The notes below the pieces were generated by a model. That model searched no databases. It worked only from the letters and a program-made list of their open reading frames with translations, and was not told the DNA's origin. From assembly GCF_001641265.1 (NCBI RefSeq), contig NW_020167531.1, forward strand, positions 496,001-560,000: DNA of 64,000 nucleotides, written 5' to 3'. Source of the DNA: Pseudogymnoascus destructans (Eukaryota > Ascomycota > Leotiomycetes > Thelebolales > Thelebolaceae). Each line of letters opens with the position of its first letter. The first letter of the stretch is position 1. Positions 20,454 to 32,093 of this stretch are shown here, piece after piece. The position numbers and the translations under genes were made by a program.

Positions 20454-21529
20454 ATGTCAATCAAGTTCGTCCCGCCTTTTCCTTCTATTCCCGTTTCCCT
20501 TCATATTGTATATATATGTACTGTACATACATACCTGCAGGCCGCGACAGGAGCAGCGGGAGGGAAGACGAAGAAGACATACATGTATATATCCCACCAT
20601 GCCCATGTCGTGCCCTCCTACTTTTGCCCTTGCCCGCCCGCACCGAAGCTTTATTCTCCCCGTCCTCCCCCTCATATCACTCGACAATGCTCAAGTCAGC
20701 GACTGACCGTATGAAAAGCTGGGTCATGGTCTCGCCGGAGTCGACCGAACCCTTCGTCAAGCTCCCCAACGAACGAATCCTCTACCGCTCCCCGATTCGC
20801 ACCTCCCTCACCCTCTCCTCCCCATCAAATACACACTCCTCAACACAACCCTGGTCCGTCTCTAGCGACGGCGGCGTCGCCTACATCACCAACCAACGAG
20901 TAAGGCCCCACCCCCTCCCCCTCCCCCTCCCTTAGACCCCGCTAACCCCCCCTCCCTAGATAGTCTACATCCCCACCACCTCCTCCCCCAGCCTCACCTC
21001 CTTCTCCTGCCCCATCCTCAACCTCCACGACACCTACGTGCGCGCCCCCTTCTTCGGCGCAAACTACTGGACCGCCTCCGTCCGCCCCGTCGCTGGCGGC
21101 GGCACCCCCCCCTCCCTCGCCCTCATCGACCTGCGCATGACCTTCCGCGAGGGCGGCGCCTTCGACTACCATAACGTCTTTGAGCTCATCAAGGAGCGCC
21201 TCTACGAGGCTGTGCAGGCTGCGCGGGATGCGGGACGGAATGTTGGAGGGGCGGGGGGGATGGATCCAGAGGTGCTGCAGGGGCTGCATCTCGAGCAGCT
21301 GCCGGCTTATGAGCCCGCTGCGGTAGCCCCGGGGTCGGGGGCGGCAGCTGAAGCGAGGAGGGCGTCAGTGGTAGATGGACAGCCGAGGACGGAACCGGAG
21401 AGCGCGGCGGCACAACCGGATGAGCCGCCGCCGGGGTATGAGGAGGCGCAGGCGCAGGCGGTGGGGATTGATCTGGATCAGCGGCTGCGGCGGCGCGCGG
21501 AGTTCGACCGGGATAGCGGGGATGAGTAG
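20454..21529 (+). CDS. WBP2-like GRAM-domain protein with PPxY motif
   Basis: Exons 20454-20464, 20719-20899 and 20960-21529 give 253 residues. The 11-bp first exon (ATGTCAATCAA) and a 254-bp intron with a GTTCGT donor were chosen because the junction gives MSIN-WVMVSPES, the usual fungal N-terminus. The GRAM domain covers about 10-130, with FVKLPNERILYRSP, GVAYITNQRIVYIP, FSCPILNLHDTYVRAPFFG and LRMTFREGGAFDYHNVFE. The tail is Ala/Pro-rich with PPGY (a WW-domain ligand) and LPAY. Animal WBP2 is a WW-binding coactivator; the fungal role is unknown, perhaps recruiting Rsp5-type ubiquitin ligases (inference). Confidence 0.92.
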
Positions 21530-22188
21530 GGGTTGTTGGTGTGTCGTGTGTGTCGTGTCATGTCCGCGAGAATGCACAGATGGAATATGAGCGAGCCCGC
21601 TACTTCACCCACTTTCACGTCGGAAAAGTCGGAAAAGACGCGGGCTTTACGGAGTAGATAGATCGGAGTATTAGCTGGCATAGCGTAGCATAGGAAGGTA
21701 CCCGTCATTAATAAACATGCGATCTACTTTCCCATCACCTTTCTAAGTAGCCAAGTTATGGTTCACTATAATATTCCCAACAAGGCTATAACGAGGACAG
21801 AGATAGCGACGGTAGGCTTAACTTAGTAGAAACCCTATAACAGTAACCATTAGGCAAAGCAAAAGAATCTTTACCGCCGTCGTGCCTGCATATATAGATC
21901 TTTTGCCTTCCATCAATTGTCATAACCGCAAAACATATTTCCCAGGCCGGCCAGCATCCTCCAAGCTAAAACCATCCACATTCATCGGCACACCTCGGGA
22001 CAAAAACGCCCACCCATCACGTGACACACAACCAATCACAGTGCTGGCAACTCAATCGCACCCATCCGAGCTTCTGTTTTCCTCTCGTGGCCCGAACTGC
22101 ATCATTCCGAGCATCCACTCAATTCGAAAGCGTCTTGCAAACCCCGACCCGACCGGAACGCATATTTAGCGATTAATCGATTTTCATA
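21530..22188. promoter_or_regulatory. QCR6 upstream region with TCACGTGA and CCAAT
   Basis: TCACGTGA at 22017-22024 is followed by CCAAT at 22032-22036, about 150 bp before the QCR6 start. CCAAT is the site of the HAP complex, which controls respiratory genes in fungi, and CACGTG fits a bHLH factor. Binding is inferred. Nothing else was seen in this stretch. Confidence 0.45.
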
Positions 22189-23101
22189 ATGGGATTCTGG
22201 GACTTTGTGGAGGCGGCTACGCCGTGGAGCACTGTGGAGGCTGAGGCGCCGGCGAAGGAGGACGAGGTATGTACTTGCTTCGTTTTCTTGGGGATTGGGA
22301 TTGGGATTGGGGATTGGACGGGATGTGGGCGGAGGGATGGAGGAGAAGTGAGGACACATGATGGGAGAGGAAGAGGTGGACGGAAGGGCGATTAGGGAAG
22401 GGAGAGGGAGATGGGGGATGATGATGCCTCGATTGGGCGAAACGACCCGGATAAAGATGCTGACTGATGATAGGAGACCGAGACCTCTACCACCGACAAG
22501 ACCGAGGAGTCCACCGAGGAGGCTCCCGCTGAGGAGGAGGAGGAGGAGGAAGAGGAGGAGGACATCGTTGACCCCAAGGAGACTCTTGAGGCAGGTGCGT
22601 ACCCCCCCCCCGACTACACCTGCGCAACACCACGCCCAAACACCACGCCCACCACGCCCACCACGCCCACCCCGCCGCCATTCAATATCTATCGGTGATG
22701 TGATGGGAGTACACACCGATGAATTGGGTGAATAGTGGGCATGGGCATTGGTGTATAGTTGTATACGATGATGACAGGCGCTGACGAACAAACAGAGTGC
22801 AGAGAGGCCAAGGAGTGCGCGGCGCCCAAGCATCATTTTGATGAGTGCGTTGAGCGCGTTACTGCTGCGGAGGAGAAGGGGGGAGCGAAGGAGGATTGTG
22901 TTGAGGAGTGTAAGTTTACCCGTTTGTTTTGCTACGAGTGGAGAGGGAATGGAATGGGGTATATACTGTCGAAGCCGCATGGATGAACCGGATACCACGG
23001 TCGATAAATAAACACACCTACTAACACCTCCCGCAGTCTTCCACCTCGCCCACTGCGCCACCGCCTGTGCCGCCCCCAAGCTGTGGGCTCAGCTTAGGTA
23101 G
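22189..23101 (+). CDS. qcr6: Ubiquinol-cytochrome c reductase hinge protein
   Basis: Four exons, 22189-22266, 22474-22594, 22796-22909 and 23037-23101, give 125 residues. Qcr6 is the acidic hinge subunit of mitochondrial complex III, on the intermembrane-space side, aiding cytochrome c docking. It starts MGFWDFVEAATPWSTVEAEA. Exon 2 carries the acidic stretch (ten Glu in a row, then EDIVDPKETLE). Exons 3 and 4 hold the paired cysteines, ECREAKECAAPKHHFDEC and HLAHCATACAAPKLWAQLR, which form the disulfide hairpin. Three introns in so short a gene is common in filamentous ascomycetes. No defects. Confidence 0.96.
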
Positions 23102-23337
23102 AATGTCGGCTACGTGATATATAACATGCCATAGAATGGCACGGCACGAGGACAGAGATGATGGGGATTCAGATGGGGATGGGAAGTGTATAGATGGCAT
23201 GAGATGAGATGAGTGGATAGATTTTGATTTGAGACAATTGTACCATACGTTGCCGTCGCTACTTGCTTGTGTGTTTTTGTTACTATTGTTGTGTTGTGAA
23301 TGTGCTGGGTTGGGTTGTGATGGGAAATTATTAACTG

Positions 23338-23520
23338 GTAGGCACGACCGGTCGATGGAATTGTTGATGGGCTCAAGGGAAAGGCGCGACGGCAACTCGT
23401 TAATCGGCAGGCACGACTCGCCGACGAAATTATCAATAGGATCAAGGGGAAGGCGCGATGGCAACTCCTCAACCGGCAGGTACGACCTATCGAGGGAATT
23501 GTCAATGGGCACAAGAGTGG
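23338..23520. repeat. 69-bp direct repeats, about 2.6 copies
   Basis: Units recur at 69-bp spacing (anchors GCACGAC at 23342 and 23411, GTACGAC at 23480), with perhaps 75-80% identity by eye. Sixty-nine is a multiple of three, so frames on the minus strand stay open. The repeats begin next to the point where the decayed acetylesterase gene loses homology. Confidence 0.8.
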
Positions 23521-23544
23521 TTCGTCTGCATGTGTGGCGATGAG

Positions 23545-23910
23545 GATTGTCACGTAGGTGTCATACTTCGACGCCTTAGACTTCACATCGGCGATGACAT
23601 TGGCCCAGTCACCTCCCGCGACGAAACTGACGGTAGTCCGCCCATTGTGGCCGTAGTTGGTGCTGACGGCGCCGTTAGTGAGGGTGGCGAGGAAGCCAGT
23701 GCCCGAACCTGGGAATGTGTCAGTCAGGGCTGCTGAGCGTTTGAGGAGGGGGGATACATACCTCCTCCGCCTGTGGACTGGACGAATCGCCAGCTAGGAG
23801 AAATTCAGCGGGCTTTTCGACGCGGCTTTTCGACGCGGCATCTCGCCGGTGACGCTGAGACGAGAGGCGGGCGAGGAGCGCCAAGGACGAGACGCGGATG
23901 AAGCTTTCAT
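23545..23910 (-). pseudogene. GDSL/SGNH hydrolase, rhamnogalacturonan acetylesterase-like, N-terminal fragment
   Basis: The ATG at 23910 starts MKASSAS; one frameshift then leads to KPAEFLLAGDSS, the block-I GDS motif with the nucleophile serine. A GT-AG intron (23761-23709) follows, then GSGTGFLATLTNGAVSTNYGHNG and TTVSFVAGGDWANVIADVKS up to YDTYVTI. The block-III motif expected next (Gly-His-Asn-Asp) is missing. Instead the frame runs into the 69-bp repeats. The protein is therefore cut after about a third. Intact relatives remove acetyl groups from pectin. It is divergent from a decayed GH35 gene. Confidence 0.78.
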
Positions 23911-24149
23911 TTTGGCGGGGTAAAGCGGTAAATCAGAAATTGAAATATATTGCAGATATGCAGGTCGGTTGGGCGGGGGAGGTCGCCCTACGACCTTTCG
24001 GGTGCGATCGCCGCGATTTGAGTTCGTGCCTTGATGAAGCTTGGTATATAGCTATATGGCTTGTCATGTTTCGAGGGTGCTGATCAGTAACTTGTACGGC
24101 TTCCTGAGACGAAACTGCAGGAGCCATTGGTCTACTGTTTCGCTGGAAA

Positions 24150-25365
24150 ATGCATCTCTTTAAGCTCTTCGTTGGCCTGTTCGCCTTGCTGTGGACTGCA
24201 CATGCCACGGATAATGGACTGCAGAAAATCATCGAATGGGACGGATACAGTCTCATGATCAATGGGAAGAGGGAGTTTATCTAGTAAGTATGCTGCAATT
24301 AATTGTTTCAGACAAGGGTTGCTGACATGACGTTTTAGTTAGGCTGAGTTCCACTACCAGCGCATGCCTGTGCCTGAGATATGGCTTGTGAGTTCCTGTA
24401 TCATGATGACCGACTGACAATAAGCTTATACAAAACTAGGATATCCTCCAGAAGCTGCGTGCTAATGGTTTCAATACCGTTAGATATGTCACTTTGCCCT
24501 GAGTTTGCTATCTAAGACTGACAAATATAGCCTGTACTTCTTCTAGAGCTACCATTCCGCCGCCAGAGATGTTTACGACTTTGAGACGTCCGGCAAGAAC
24601 GTCCAGAGATCGCTTGACTACTGCAAAGAGGCCGGACTCTATGTCATTGCAAGATCCGACCCCAATGCTGAAACCAATGGCGGCGGATTCGCCTTGTGGG
24701 GATCTGACGGGAGCATGGGGAGCTTGCGCACATCAGACGAGACCTATCACCAGGCCTGGTTCCGTGGGTCGCCAAGATGGTTAAGATTATTGCAGACAAC
24801 AAGATCACCAACTCGAAAACGAACTCCAAGAGACGCATGTGGCCACTGCTTCGGCCGTGGTTTACATGGAGCAGCTCAAGGCAGCTTTCCTTGACGCAGG
24901 AGTCACCGTGCCGTCTTCGCACAACGAGAAAGGACAGCGCTCGATGTCGTGGTCTACGGATTTCCAGGATGTTGGTGGATCTGTTAATGTCTACGGTCTC
25001 GATTCTTACCCTGGTGGGACATCGTGCACCAATATAAACTCTGGCTACAACGTCGTGCGCAATTATACCAGTGGTTTTCGAACTACTCATACACTCAGCC
25101 AAGCTACGTCCATGAGTTCGAGGGTGGTTGGTTCAGCCCCTGGGGAGGCACTTTCTACGATGAATGTCTTGCAGAGCACAGCCCTGAGTTTGCGGATATT
25201 TACTACAAGAATAATGTTGGGCAGAGGATTACCAAGCAGAATCTGTACATGACTTGGGGAGGAACTAACTGGGTAAGTTCAAGTCATGCCTGGCAGCGGG
25301 GACTCCAGCTAATGATCAACAGGGACACTCTGCGGCTCCGGTCGTGTATACGTCTTAGTCGCTTA
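24150..25365 (+). pseudogene. GH35 beta-galactosidase, decayed fragment
   Basis: A signal-peptide-like start, MHLFKLFVGLFALLWTAHA, precedes WDGYSLMINGKREFIY. An intron follows, then AEFHYQRMPVPEIW preceded by a TAG. Next come LQKLRANGFNTV, FETSGKNVQRSLDYCKEAGLYVIAR and GFALWGSDGSMGS. A deletion removes the stretch before the acid/base motif and shifts the frame (ENELQETH is still readable). Then SHNEKGQRSMSWSTD, QWFSNYSYTQPSYV, FEGGWFSPWGGTFYDE, LYMTWGGTNW, an intron, and GHSAAPVVYTS followed by a stop. Intact enzymes are about 1000 residues; only the catalytic barrel remains here. Several stops and frameshifts exclude function. Confidence 0.88.
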
Positions 25366-25761
25366 TTGGCGACTGTTTATACTGAACAGCAGCGGGATAT
25401 ATCTCAGAAAGATCCAAACCTTCAGGCGAGCACAAGTAGACAGGGAATAGCGGAGTGATCAGAGAAAGAGCCTCCCATATTGTATCGATGTACAAACCCG
25501 AAAGCTGTATAGACACAAGAAAAACGCCAATTCCCATTAAACCGCGCTGATAAAATCCCTCCCAGGTGGACTATATCCTACAGAACTCCCTCCAACCGTA
25601 GCCCCGCTTGTGCGGCCGCTACTCGGTTCTCCAAATCTTCCCTCCCTCGTACGTGTCTGGTTCACGTAATATTCCACCCCTCCAGCGCGTCGCCCATCTC
25701 AGCGCATCCCGCGCCTGGCCTCCAACGCCCTCATAACGAATTCGACAAGCCGATTACTCAC
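25366..25761. other. Intergenic, no gene seen
   Basis: This lies between the GH35 pseudogene and the adenylate kinase 3' end. No supported reading frame or repeat. Confidence 0.5.
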
Positions 25762-26671
25762 TCAATCCCTGAGCGCAAACCGCCTCGCAAACTCCTTATG
25801 CAACTTCGGCGTAATCTCATCACTCGTCCGCCCCTCCACCCTCCACAACACCCCCTTCCTTGCATAATGCTCCAGCAACGGCTCACTCGTCTCCTTAAAC
25901 TTCTCCAACCTCTCCAACCAAACCCCCTCATCATCATCCGCGCGCTTCGTCAGCCTCTCCCCCGTCACATCATCGCGCCCCGGCACGCGCGGCGCGTTGA
26001 AACTCGTATTGTAACTCCTACCCGACGGCGCGTGAACCCAGCGGCCTGCGATCCGGTCCATGATCACGCTGAAGGGCGTATCGAGGTGCACGACAAGGTT
26101 AATCGGCACCAAATTATCCAACTGCACCGCCTGCTCCGCCGTTCTCGGAAACCCATCAAGAATAAACGACGAACTAGGCTGATCGCACGTCCTCGGCTCC
26201 GGAAAGCTCGCCAGCAGCGACGGCGTATCAAGCATATCCCCCGCGACGAACACTGCATCTTCCCCACCCGCAGAGGAGCTAGAGTTCAGCGTGTATGGTT
26301 GCTCCGGGCGGCCCGTGAAGAGCCAGTTGCGGTCTTTGAGCTCGGCGAGGATGAGGCGCAGGATCATGGCGTCGGGGACGAGAGAGCCGGCTTTGATGGC
26401 GGATTCGGCGCGGATGCCGAGTGGGGTGCGGTTTTGGACGTGCGTGCGCAGGAGGTCGCCCGAGGAGATGGCGGAGAGTTGGGCGAAGGCGGTTTGGAGG
26501 CGCGCGGATTGGGTGCCTTTGCCGACGCCTTGGGGGGGGGGGGGAGGGGGTTAGTTGGGTGTTTTTGTGGTGTGGTTTGCGAGGGAAGGAGGAGGAGGGA
26601 GGGAGAGAGGGGAGGGGCGACGAACCTGGGGCGCCGACGAGGATGATGCGGGCTGCCTTGGAGAGCTTCAT
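25762..26671 (-). CDS. adk2: Adenylate kinase, GTP:AMP phosphotransferase type (mitochondrial)
   Basis: Exons 26671-26626 and 26528-25762 give 270 residues. The intron has a GTTCGT donor and splits the P-loop, which reads GAPGVGKGTQSARL after joining. Further marks are ISSGDLLRTHV, IRAESAIKAGSLVPD, SSFILDGFPRTAEQAVQLD, HLDTPFSVIMDRIAGRWVHAPSGR and YNTSFNAPRVPGRDDVTGE (LID). The LID lacks the zinc cysteines, as in eukaryotic forms. An insert of about 35 residues (ELKDRNWLFTGRPEQPY and the following stretch) precedes FILDGF. The AK3-like class transfers phosphate from GTP to AMP in the matrix. Assignment to this class rather than the cytosolic one rests on overall similarity. Confidence 0.92.
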
Positions 26672-26885
26672 TGTGGGATGTTGTTTATGGATGTTACGAG
26701 GGAGAGGCGCGTTGACGTGGTGGTTGAAGGTAATTATAAGAATATAAGTATTGTAGAGTAGCCGAAAGATGATAATAATGGTCCGCTGATATCCGTCCGT
26801 CGGTTGTAAGGTGGAAACTATCCGTCCTGGAGCCCAACCGGAACTGCGTTATTCAAGAGTGAAGCATGGTGAAGGTGTTGAATTT

Positions 26886-26906
26886 GGGGGGGGGGGGGGG
26901 GGGGGG
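26886..26906. repeat. Poly-G run of 21
   Basis: Twenty-one G in a row on the plus strand. Length in assemblies of such runs is unreliable. Confidence 0.9.
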
Positions 26907-27040
26907 TATCGATGTTTTTAAAAACGAGGTTGAGGAAGGAGCAGGCTGGGGCGGGAGATGTGAGGCAGCTTATAGTTCCCGAGAGTTAGGAAGAGACTGT
27001 GGCGAAAGTGATTGGGGATGATGATGGAGATGTTGATCCA

Positions 27041-27080
27041 AGTAGGCGTAGGCGTAGGCGTAGGCGTAGGCGTAGGCGTA
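27041..27080. repeat. GTAGGC hexamer array, about 6 copies
   Basis: GTAGGC repeats head to tail and is followed by a separated AGGCGTA. It lies in the intergenic region between adenylate kinase and LETM1. No gene was seen in 26672-27538 apart from this array and the poly-G run. Confidence 0.9.
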
Positions 27081-27538
27081 ACTTAGGCGTATAAGCATGT
27101 GGAAGTGGGATGGAGAGAGAAGCTGCGAGTATAAGCGTTAAAATAGACGAAAGGTGCCGAGAAGTCCCGATAAGATTGTGTGCTAGACACGGTGCAGCAG
27201 AGAGTCTTGGCAGATCTTCGTTGAGGGGCGTTGAGGGGCGCTAAGGCCGAAATCGGCGGGGATACGGACATATCGGGTCAACGTCACTCCCTTCCTTCAC
27301 CCTCCGTTCGCATCCTTGTCACGTGAATCCACATCACGGGCGCCGCGATGTTCGGGGGCTTTTCTCCCTCTTCCCATATCAAACACAACGACTTCACCAT
27401 CACCTCAACCACAACTGCATCCCCCACAAATCTATTATTTAAAAGGCGGCGCACTCCCGCCTGCCTTGGCACTCCTTTTCGACGCTCTCTCCCCTTCCCT
27501 AGAGGCACATCAAGCCCTTCGTCTCCTCGGCATCCGTG

Positions 27539-29286
27539 ATGAGCGCATCCTCAAGCTTGGTTCGCAATGCGGCTGCCCGGACTTCGGTTTTGAGTGCTGG
27601 TATGTATCAGCGGCCTGGCGACTACCTCTACCATATGCGCGAGACTGACTTTTGACAATAGCTCGTGCTTTCCCTAGATCCTCGTTTGGCCCCTCGTCGG
27701 CGTACACGGCCTATCTTCGTCGCAATGGCCGCAACCTCCCAAGCCAGATGACTGCGCTGGCCATCCTCGTCCCCCACTCCAGATATGCGTCAACCGATAC
27801 GCACACAACCACAACCGCAACCACATCGGGTGGTCCGCCACCAGGCTTCAATGCCGACCAGGCCAAGAAGCCACTCCCGGCTGGCAGCGCCAAGCCCACG
27901 TCAAAAATGCTTGATAAGGCATCGGACGCCGTCGAAAACAAGGGCGATATCGACTCTGTGTCGAGGACCTCACCGACTGCGGTGCCCAAGACTGATTCGG
28001 TCGAGGCGCTGACTCTCTCCGAGCTCGCAGGCGAAAAGGAGAAGTCCATCGACACGTCGGAGGTGAAGAAGCAGGAGAAGAAGTTGACCCTGGGTCAGAA
28101 GATCAAGAAGGAGCTCGCACATTACTGGGATGGAACGAAGCTGCTGGCAACGGAGGTCAAGATCAGTACTCGTTTGGCGATGAAGATGGCGGCTGGTTAC
28201 GAGCTCAGTCGCAGGGAGAACAGGCAGTTGAAGCGCACAGTGCAAGATCTTGGCCGTCTAGTGCCATTTTCGGTCTTCCTCATCGTGCCTTTCGCCGAGT
28301 TACTCCTTCCGGTCGCTCTGAGGATCTTCCCCAACATGCTTCCGAGCACGTACGAGGGCCAGAAGTCAAAGGACACCAAGATGTCCAATCTGAGGGCCAC
28401 GAGGAAGGAGGTCAGCACCTTCCTCAGCGACACCCTGAAGGAGACCGGGCTTCCGTTGAACTCGGCTATAGCGCAGCGTGACGAGTTCTCTGAATTCTTC
28501 CGGAAGGTTCGCGCCACCGGCGAGACGCCAACAGCAGCAGACGTGATCAAGGTGTGCAAGATCTTCAAGGACGACTTGACCCTTGACAACTTGTCCCGCC
28601 CACAACTGGTCGGCATGTGCCGATACATGAACCTGAACACATTCGGCACGGACATGATGCTTCGTTACCAGGTCCGCCACCGGATGCGCCAGATCAAGAG
28701 AGACGATAGAGCGATCAGCTTCGAGGGCGTCGAGAGCCTCTCAGTGCCAGAACTCCAGACTGCCTGCGCGAGCCGTGGAATTCGCACTCATGGCGTGTCT
28801 CCCGGCCGCCTACGTGACGACCTCGAATCCTGGTTGGAGCTACGTCTCAAGTACGGCGTTCCCTCGACCCTCTTGGTCCTGAGCAACGCCTTCATGTACG
28901 CCCAGGGACAGGATTCGGAGATCAGTAGCCAAATTGACGCCCTCACCGGTGTCCTGTCCTCTATCCCCGAGGAGCTCTTCCACGAGATCGAGCTTGAAGT
29001 CCACAACGCTGAGGGCGCTGCGACTAACAAGCAGCGTCTTGAGGTCCTGAAGGAGCAGCAAGAACTGATTGAGGACGAGAACGAACAGGATGAGGAGAAC
29101 AAGGAGTCTGGCCTCGCCACCCCTCGCGATCACGAGAACATCGATGAGGAGGAGCAGCGCCGCGCGGATGCGGTGGCTAACGGCAAGGACACGGATCAAG
29201 TCGCTGAGGCGATCGATGTGGAGAAGGACCAGAACATGGCCAAGTCCGTTGATGAGGACGCTGCTAAGAAAGGGAAGAAGGAGTGA
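27539..29286 (+). CDS. mdm38: LETM1-family mitochondrial inner-membrane protein (Mdm38/Ylh47)
   Basis: Exons 27539-27599 and 27662-29286 give 561 residues. The N-terminus, MSASSSLVRNAAARTSVLSA, looks like a mitochondrial presequence. The LETM1 core spans about 160-430: LTLGQKIKKELAHYWDGTKL, TRLAMKMAAGYELSRREN, FLIVPFAELLLPVALRIFPN (membrane segment and signature), LPSTYEGQKSKDTKM and LSRPQLVGMCRYMNLNTFG, with the ribosome-binding-like domain after it. The tail from about 480 is very acidic. Family members support K+/H+ exchange and insertion of mitochondrially made proteins. A CACGTG lies in the upstream region near 27320. No defects. Confidence 0.95.
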
Positions 29287-29881
29287 TTAAAGGGTTGCTA
29301 CTTGGCGCCTTTCACATTTTGTTTGTATGACATGATTAGGTCTCCAGGCGCTGCTGGATGAGGGTACACATTGTGGGCATAGGGACGGATACACTACTAT
29401 AGAAATGGGTCCACTTCACCATTAGATGTTTTAGAATTAACTTTTTTTTGTAAAGATCAGCCCGTTAATTGGGGGTAGCAGTTCGTGAAACTGTGGAATT
29501 AATTGTGATAAAAATATCAAAGACGTTCCATGCCCACTGATCCCTTTTTCGTTGATCCCTTTTTCGTTGACTTTACCTGTCATCGACATGTCACGTGCAG
29601 CGCGGCTACAAGCTCTCATCTCTGCCTTGGCGCGACGTGACCGATCCAGGTTGCGACTGATGACGCGCCCCTGTCACCATCAGGTTCCCAAAAACCACAA
29701 ATCAGATTATTAACACCAACTCGACACTCACGAAGAGGCCCCGCTAACCATACATCCATAGCTCAAACACCTGTATGAGGAATTGAAAATACCAACCTGC
29801 GCAATTCCCACTCCACGAACTTGCTAGGTCATAGCGGCGGTCAAGACTCTTTCGCCGATCAACCCCGCCAATCCCGGTGCG
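29287..29881. other. Intergenic, no gene seen
   Basis: Contains the LETM1 3' flank, an AT-rich tract near 29400-29530 with a short direct repeat (GATCCCTTTTTCGTTGA twice) and a CACGTG near 29592 ahead of SNX4. Confidence 0.5.
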
Positions 29882-31354
29882 ATGGAGAACGACGACTTCG
29901 CGGATGTGTCGTGGCAGTCGCCGCCGAGGGGGAATACGGAGGGAGCTGCGGAATCGAGTTTGGGAGCTGCGGCGGGGGAAGCGCAGCCTGGTCGTGCGGA
30001 GAGGATAGCGGATGGGATGGAGGAGGCGCCGAGGGCGGATCCGTTGGATAATGCGGGTATTGGGAATGGGCACCTTGAGTGTACGGTTACGGCGCCGCTG
30101 AAGGAGGGGGATGGGTCGAAGGATTCTTATGTCTCTTACCTTGTTACTACTAATGTGTGTAATCCCCGTCCCTCCCTTTACGTTGGAGAGGAAGAGGAAA
30201 GAGGAAGAGGACAGGCTGACAGGATCTAGACCGATTTCCCATCCTTCCAAAAGCCAACAACATCCGTGCGAAGACGATTCACGGATTTTGTCTTCCTGTA
30301 TAATACCCTCTTCGCGGAATACCCGCAATGTGCAGTCCCGCCTCTGCCAGACAAGCACAGCATGATGTACGTCACAGGCGACCGGTTCAGCACGGAATTC
30401 ATGCAGCGCCGCACCAACTCGCTCAAGCGCTTCATGCGCCGCCTGACTCTGCATCCTGTCCTTCGCCGCTCGGCGCTCCTGATTATCTTCCTCGAGAGCC
30501 AGGATTGGAACGCCACGATGCGGGGACGCCCGAATAGGGCCCCGTCGAATGGGGATCAGGGATCTGGGGTCTTTGATGGGATTACCGAGACCTTCATTAA
30601 TGCCTTTACTAAAGTCCATAAGCCGGACCGCCGCTTCATCGAGGTTCGCGAGAAGTCAGATAAGCTGGACGAAGACCTGGGCCATATTGAGAAAGTCGTC
30701 GTGCGCGTAGCGCGCCGCGAGGATGAGCTGGCTAAGGACTTCCACGAGCTGGGCGAGAATTTCCAGAAGCTGATTACCCTCGAGCCTGGCGTCGAGGGGC
30801 CGGTGCATGCCTTCACGGCGAGTATCGAGGATACCTCTGCCGAGATGAAGACTCTCAAGGATAAGACGGACCACGATTACCTCGGCAGCCTGCGAGACAT
30901 GCAGTCCTACAGCACGGCAGTCAAAGCCCTCCTAAAGCTGCGCGACGCAAAACAAGTCGACTTTGAGCAAACCGCCGTCCTCCTCGCCGACACAACACAG
31001 CAGCGCGACCGTCTCGCCGGCTCCCACGGCGCCTCAAGCGGGGCCGGGGGCTTCCTGCGGTCGAAGCTCGAGGATGTGAGGGGTGTGGATCACGAGCAGG
31101 CGAGGCGGAAGAGGGTGCGCGAGGCGGAGCTGAAGATGGAGGAGTTGACGGCGGCGGTGGAGGAGGCGAAGCGGATGACGGAGGCGTTTGATGAGGAGGT
31201 TATTAGGGAGGTGGCGGACTTCGAGAGGATTAAGAGGATTGAGTTTAAGACGCAGTTTGGGGCTTTGGCGGATGCGCATGTGGGGTTTTATGGGGAGGCG
31301 ATTGAGACGTGGGAGGGGTATGTGAGGGAGATGGAGAAGGTGGGGGGGGAGTGA
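29882..31354 (+). CDS. snx4: Sorting nexin-4 (Snx4/Atg24), PX-BAR protein
   Basis: Exons 29882-30154 and 30230-31354 give 465 residues. The PX domain starts at about 60 (LECTVTAPLKE, SYLVTTN-TDFPSF) and continues with VRRRFTDFVFLYNTLF and CAVPPLPDKH, the PtdIns3P-binding basic region, to LLIIFLES. From about 200 an alpha-helical BAR region follows (SDKLDEDLGHIEKVVVRVAR to the C-terminus) with heptad-like patterns. Snx4 forms heterodimers that recycle cargo from endosomes and serve selective autophagy. Length and order match fungal Atg24. No defects. Confidence 0.93.
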
Positions 31355-31604
31355 GGGGGTTGGAATAGGAGGGATGTGGGGGGAGGATGGATGGGGAGTT
31401 TTTGGAGTTGGGTTGGGGATAGATAGTCTATGGGGAGTTGATTAAACCAGTGCTGGTATTACATATTACTATCTGTGCATTTCTGCTGGGCTCGTTCGTG
31501 TGATATATCAGACTCTGTTTAGTTTGATGTCGGTGGGATATTTGTCCTGCCTTGAGCCAAATATCCAGGCTCCAACCAAATGAGTCCTAAACCATCACAA
31601 TCCC
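31355..31604. other. SNX4 3' flank, nothing else seen
   Basis: G-rich then mixed sequence before the minisatellite block, without a gene. Confidence 0.5.
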
Positions 31605-31930
31605 AGTAGGCAGTCCCTAGGCAGTTCGTAGGCAGTTCGTAGGCAGTTCGTAGGCAGTTCGTAGGCAGTTCGTAGGCAGTTCGTAGGCAGTTCGTAGGCA
31701 GTTCGTAGGCAGTTCGTAGGCAGTTCCTAGGCGGTCCTTAGACAGTTCGTAGGCAGTCCCTAGGTAGTCCCTAGGTAGTCCCTAGGTCCCTAGGTAGTCC
31801 CTAAACCAAAATAGTCACGTTAGTAGTCCCTTTGTAGTCCGTTTGTAGTCCCGCCGTTGTCCCTTCGTAGCCCCTTCGTAGCCCCTTCGTAGCCCCTCCG
31901 TTGTCCCTCCGTTGTCCCTTCTTTTCCAAA
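31605..31930. repeat. 11-bp minisatellite (GGCAGTTCGTA) with degenerating derivatives
   Basis: About ten near-perfect copies at 31618-31735. Then come variants CTAGGTAGTCC, TTTGTAGTCC and CCTTCGTAGCC up to about 31930, a gradient from perfect to degenerate. Confidence 0.9.
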
Positions 31931-32093
31931 CCTACACCCCACATTAAAAAAATATCTAGCGGAGCAGGCCAAACCGCACATCTTATCCCTTCATCCCTTC
32001 TTTATGCAGGCAGGATGATTCACGTTGTGGTTATGTAGGGATTGGGGGGGGGGGCGTGGTACATGGATGATACATGGATGGTACATGGGGGAA

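Noticed and set aside
22102..23079. Minus-strand frame of 325 codons
   Set aside because: Antisense to the four-exon QCR6 gene; low complexity.
25798..26646. Plus-strand Arg-rich frame of 282 codons
   Set aside because: Antisense shadow of adenylate kinase in GC-rich DNA.
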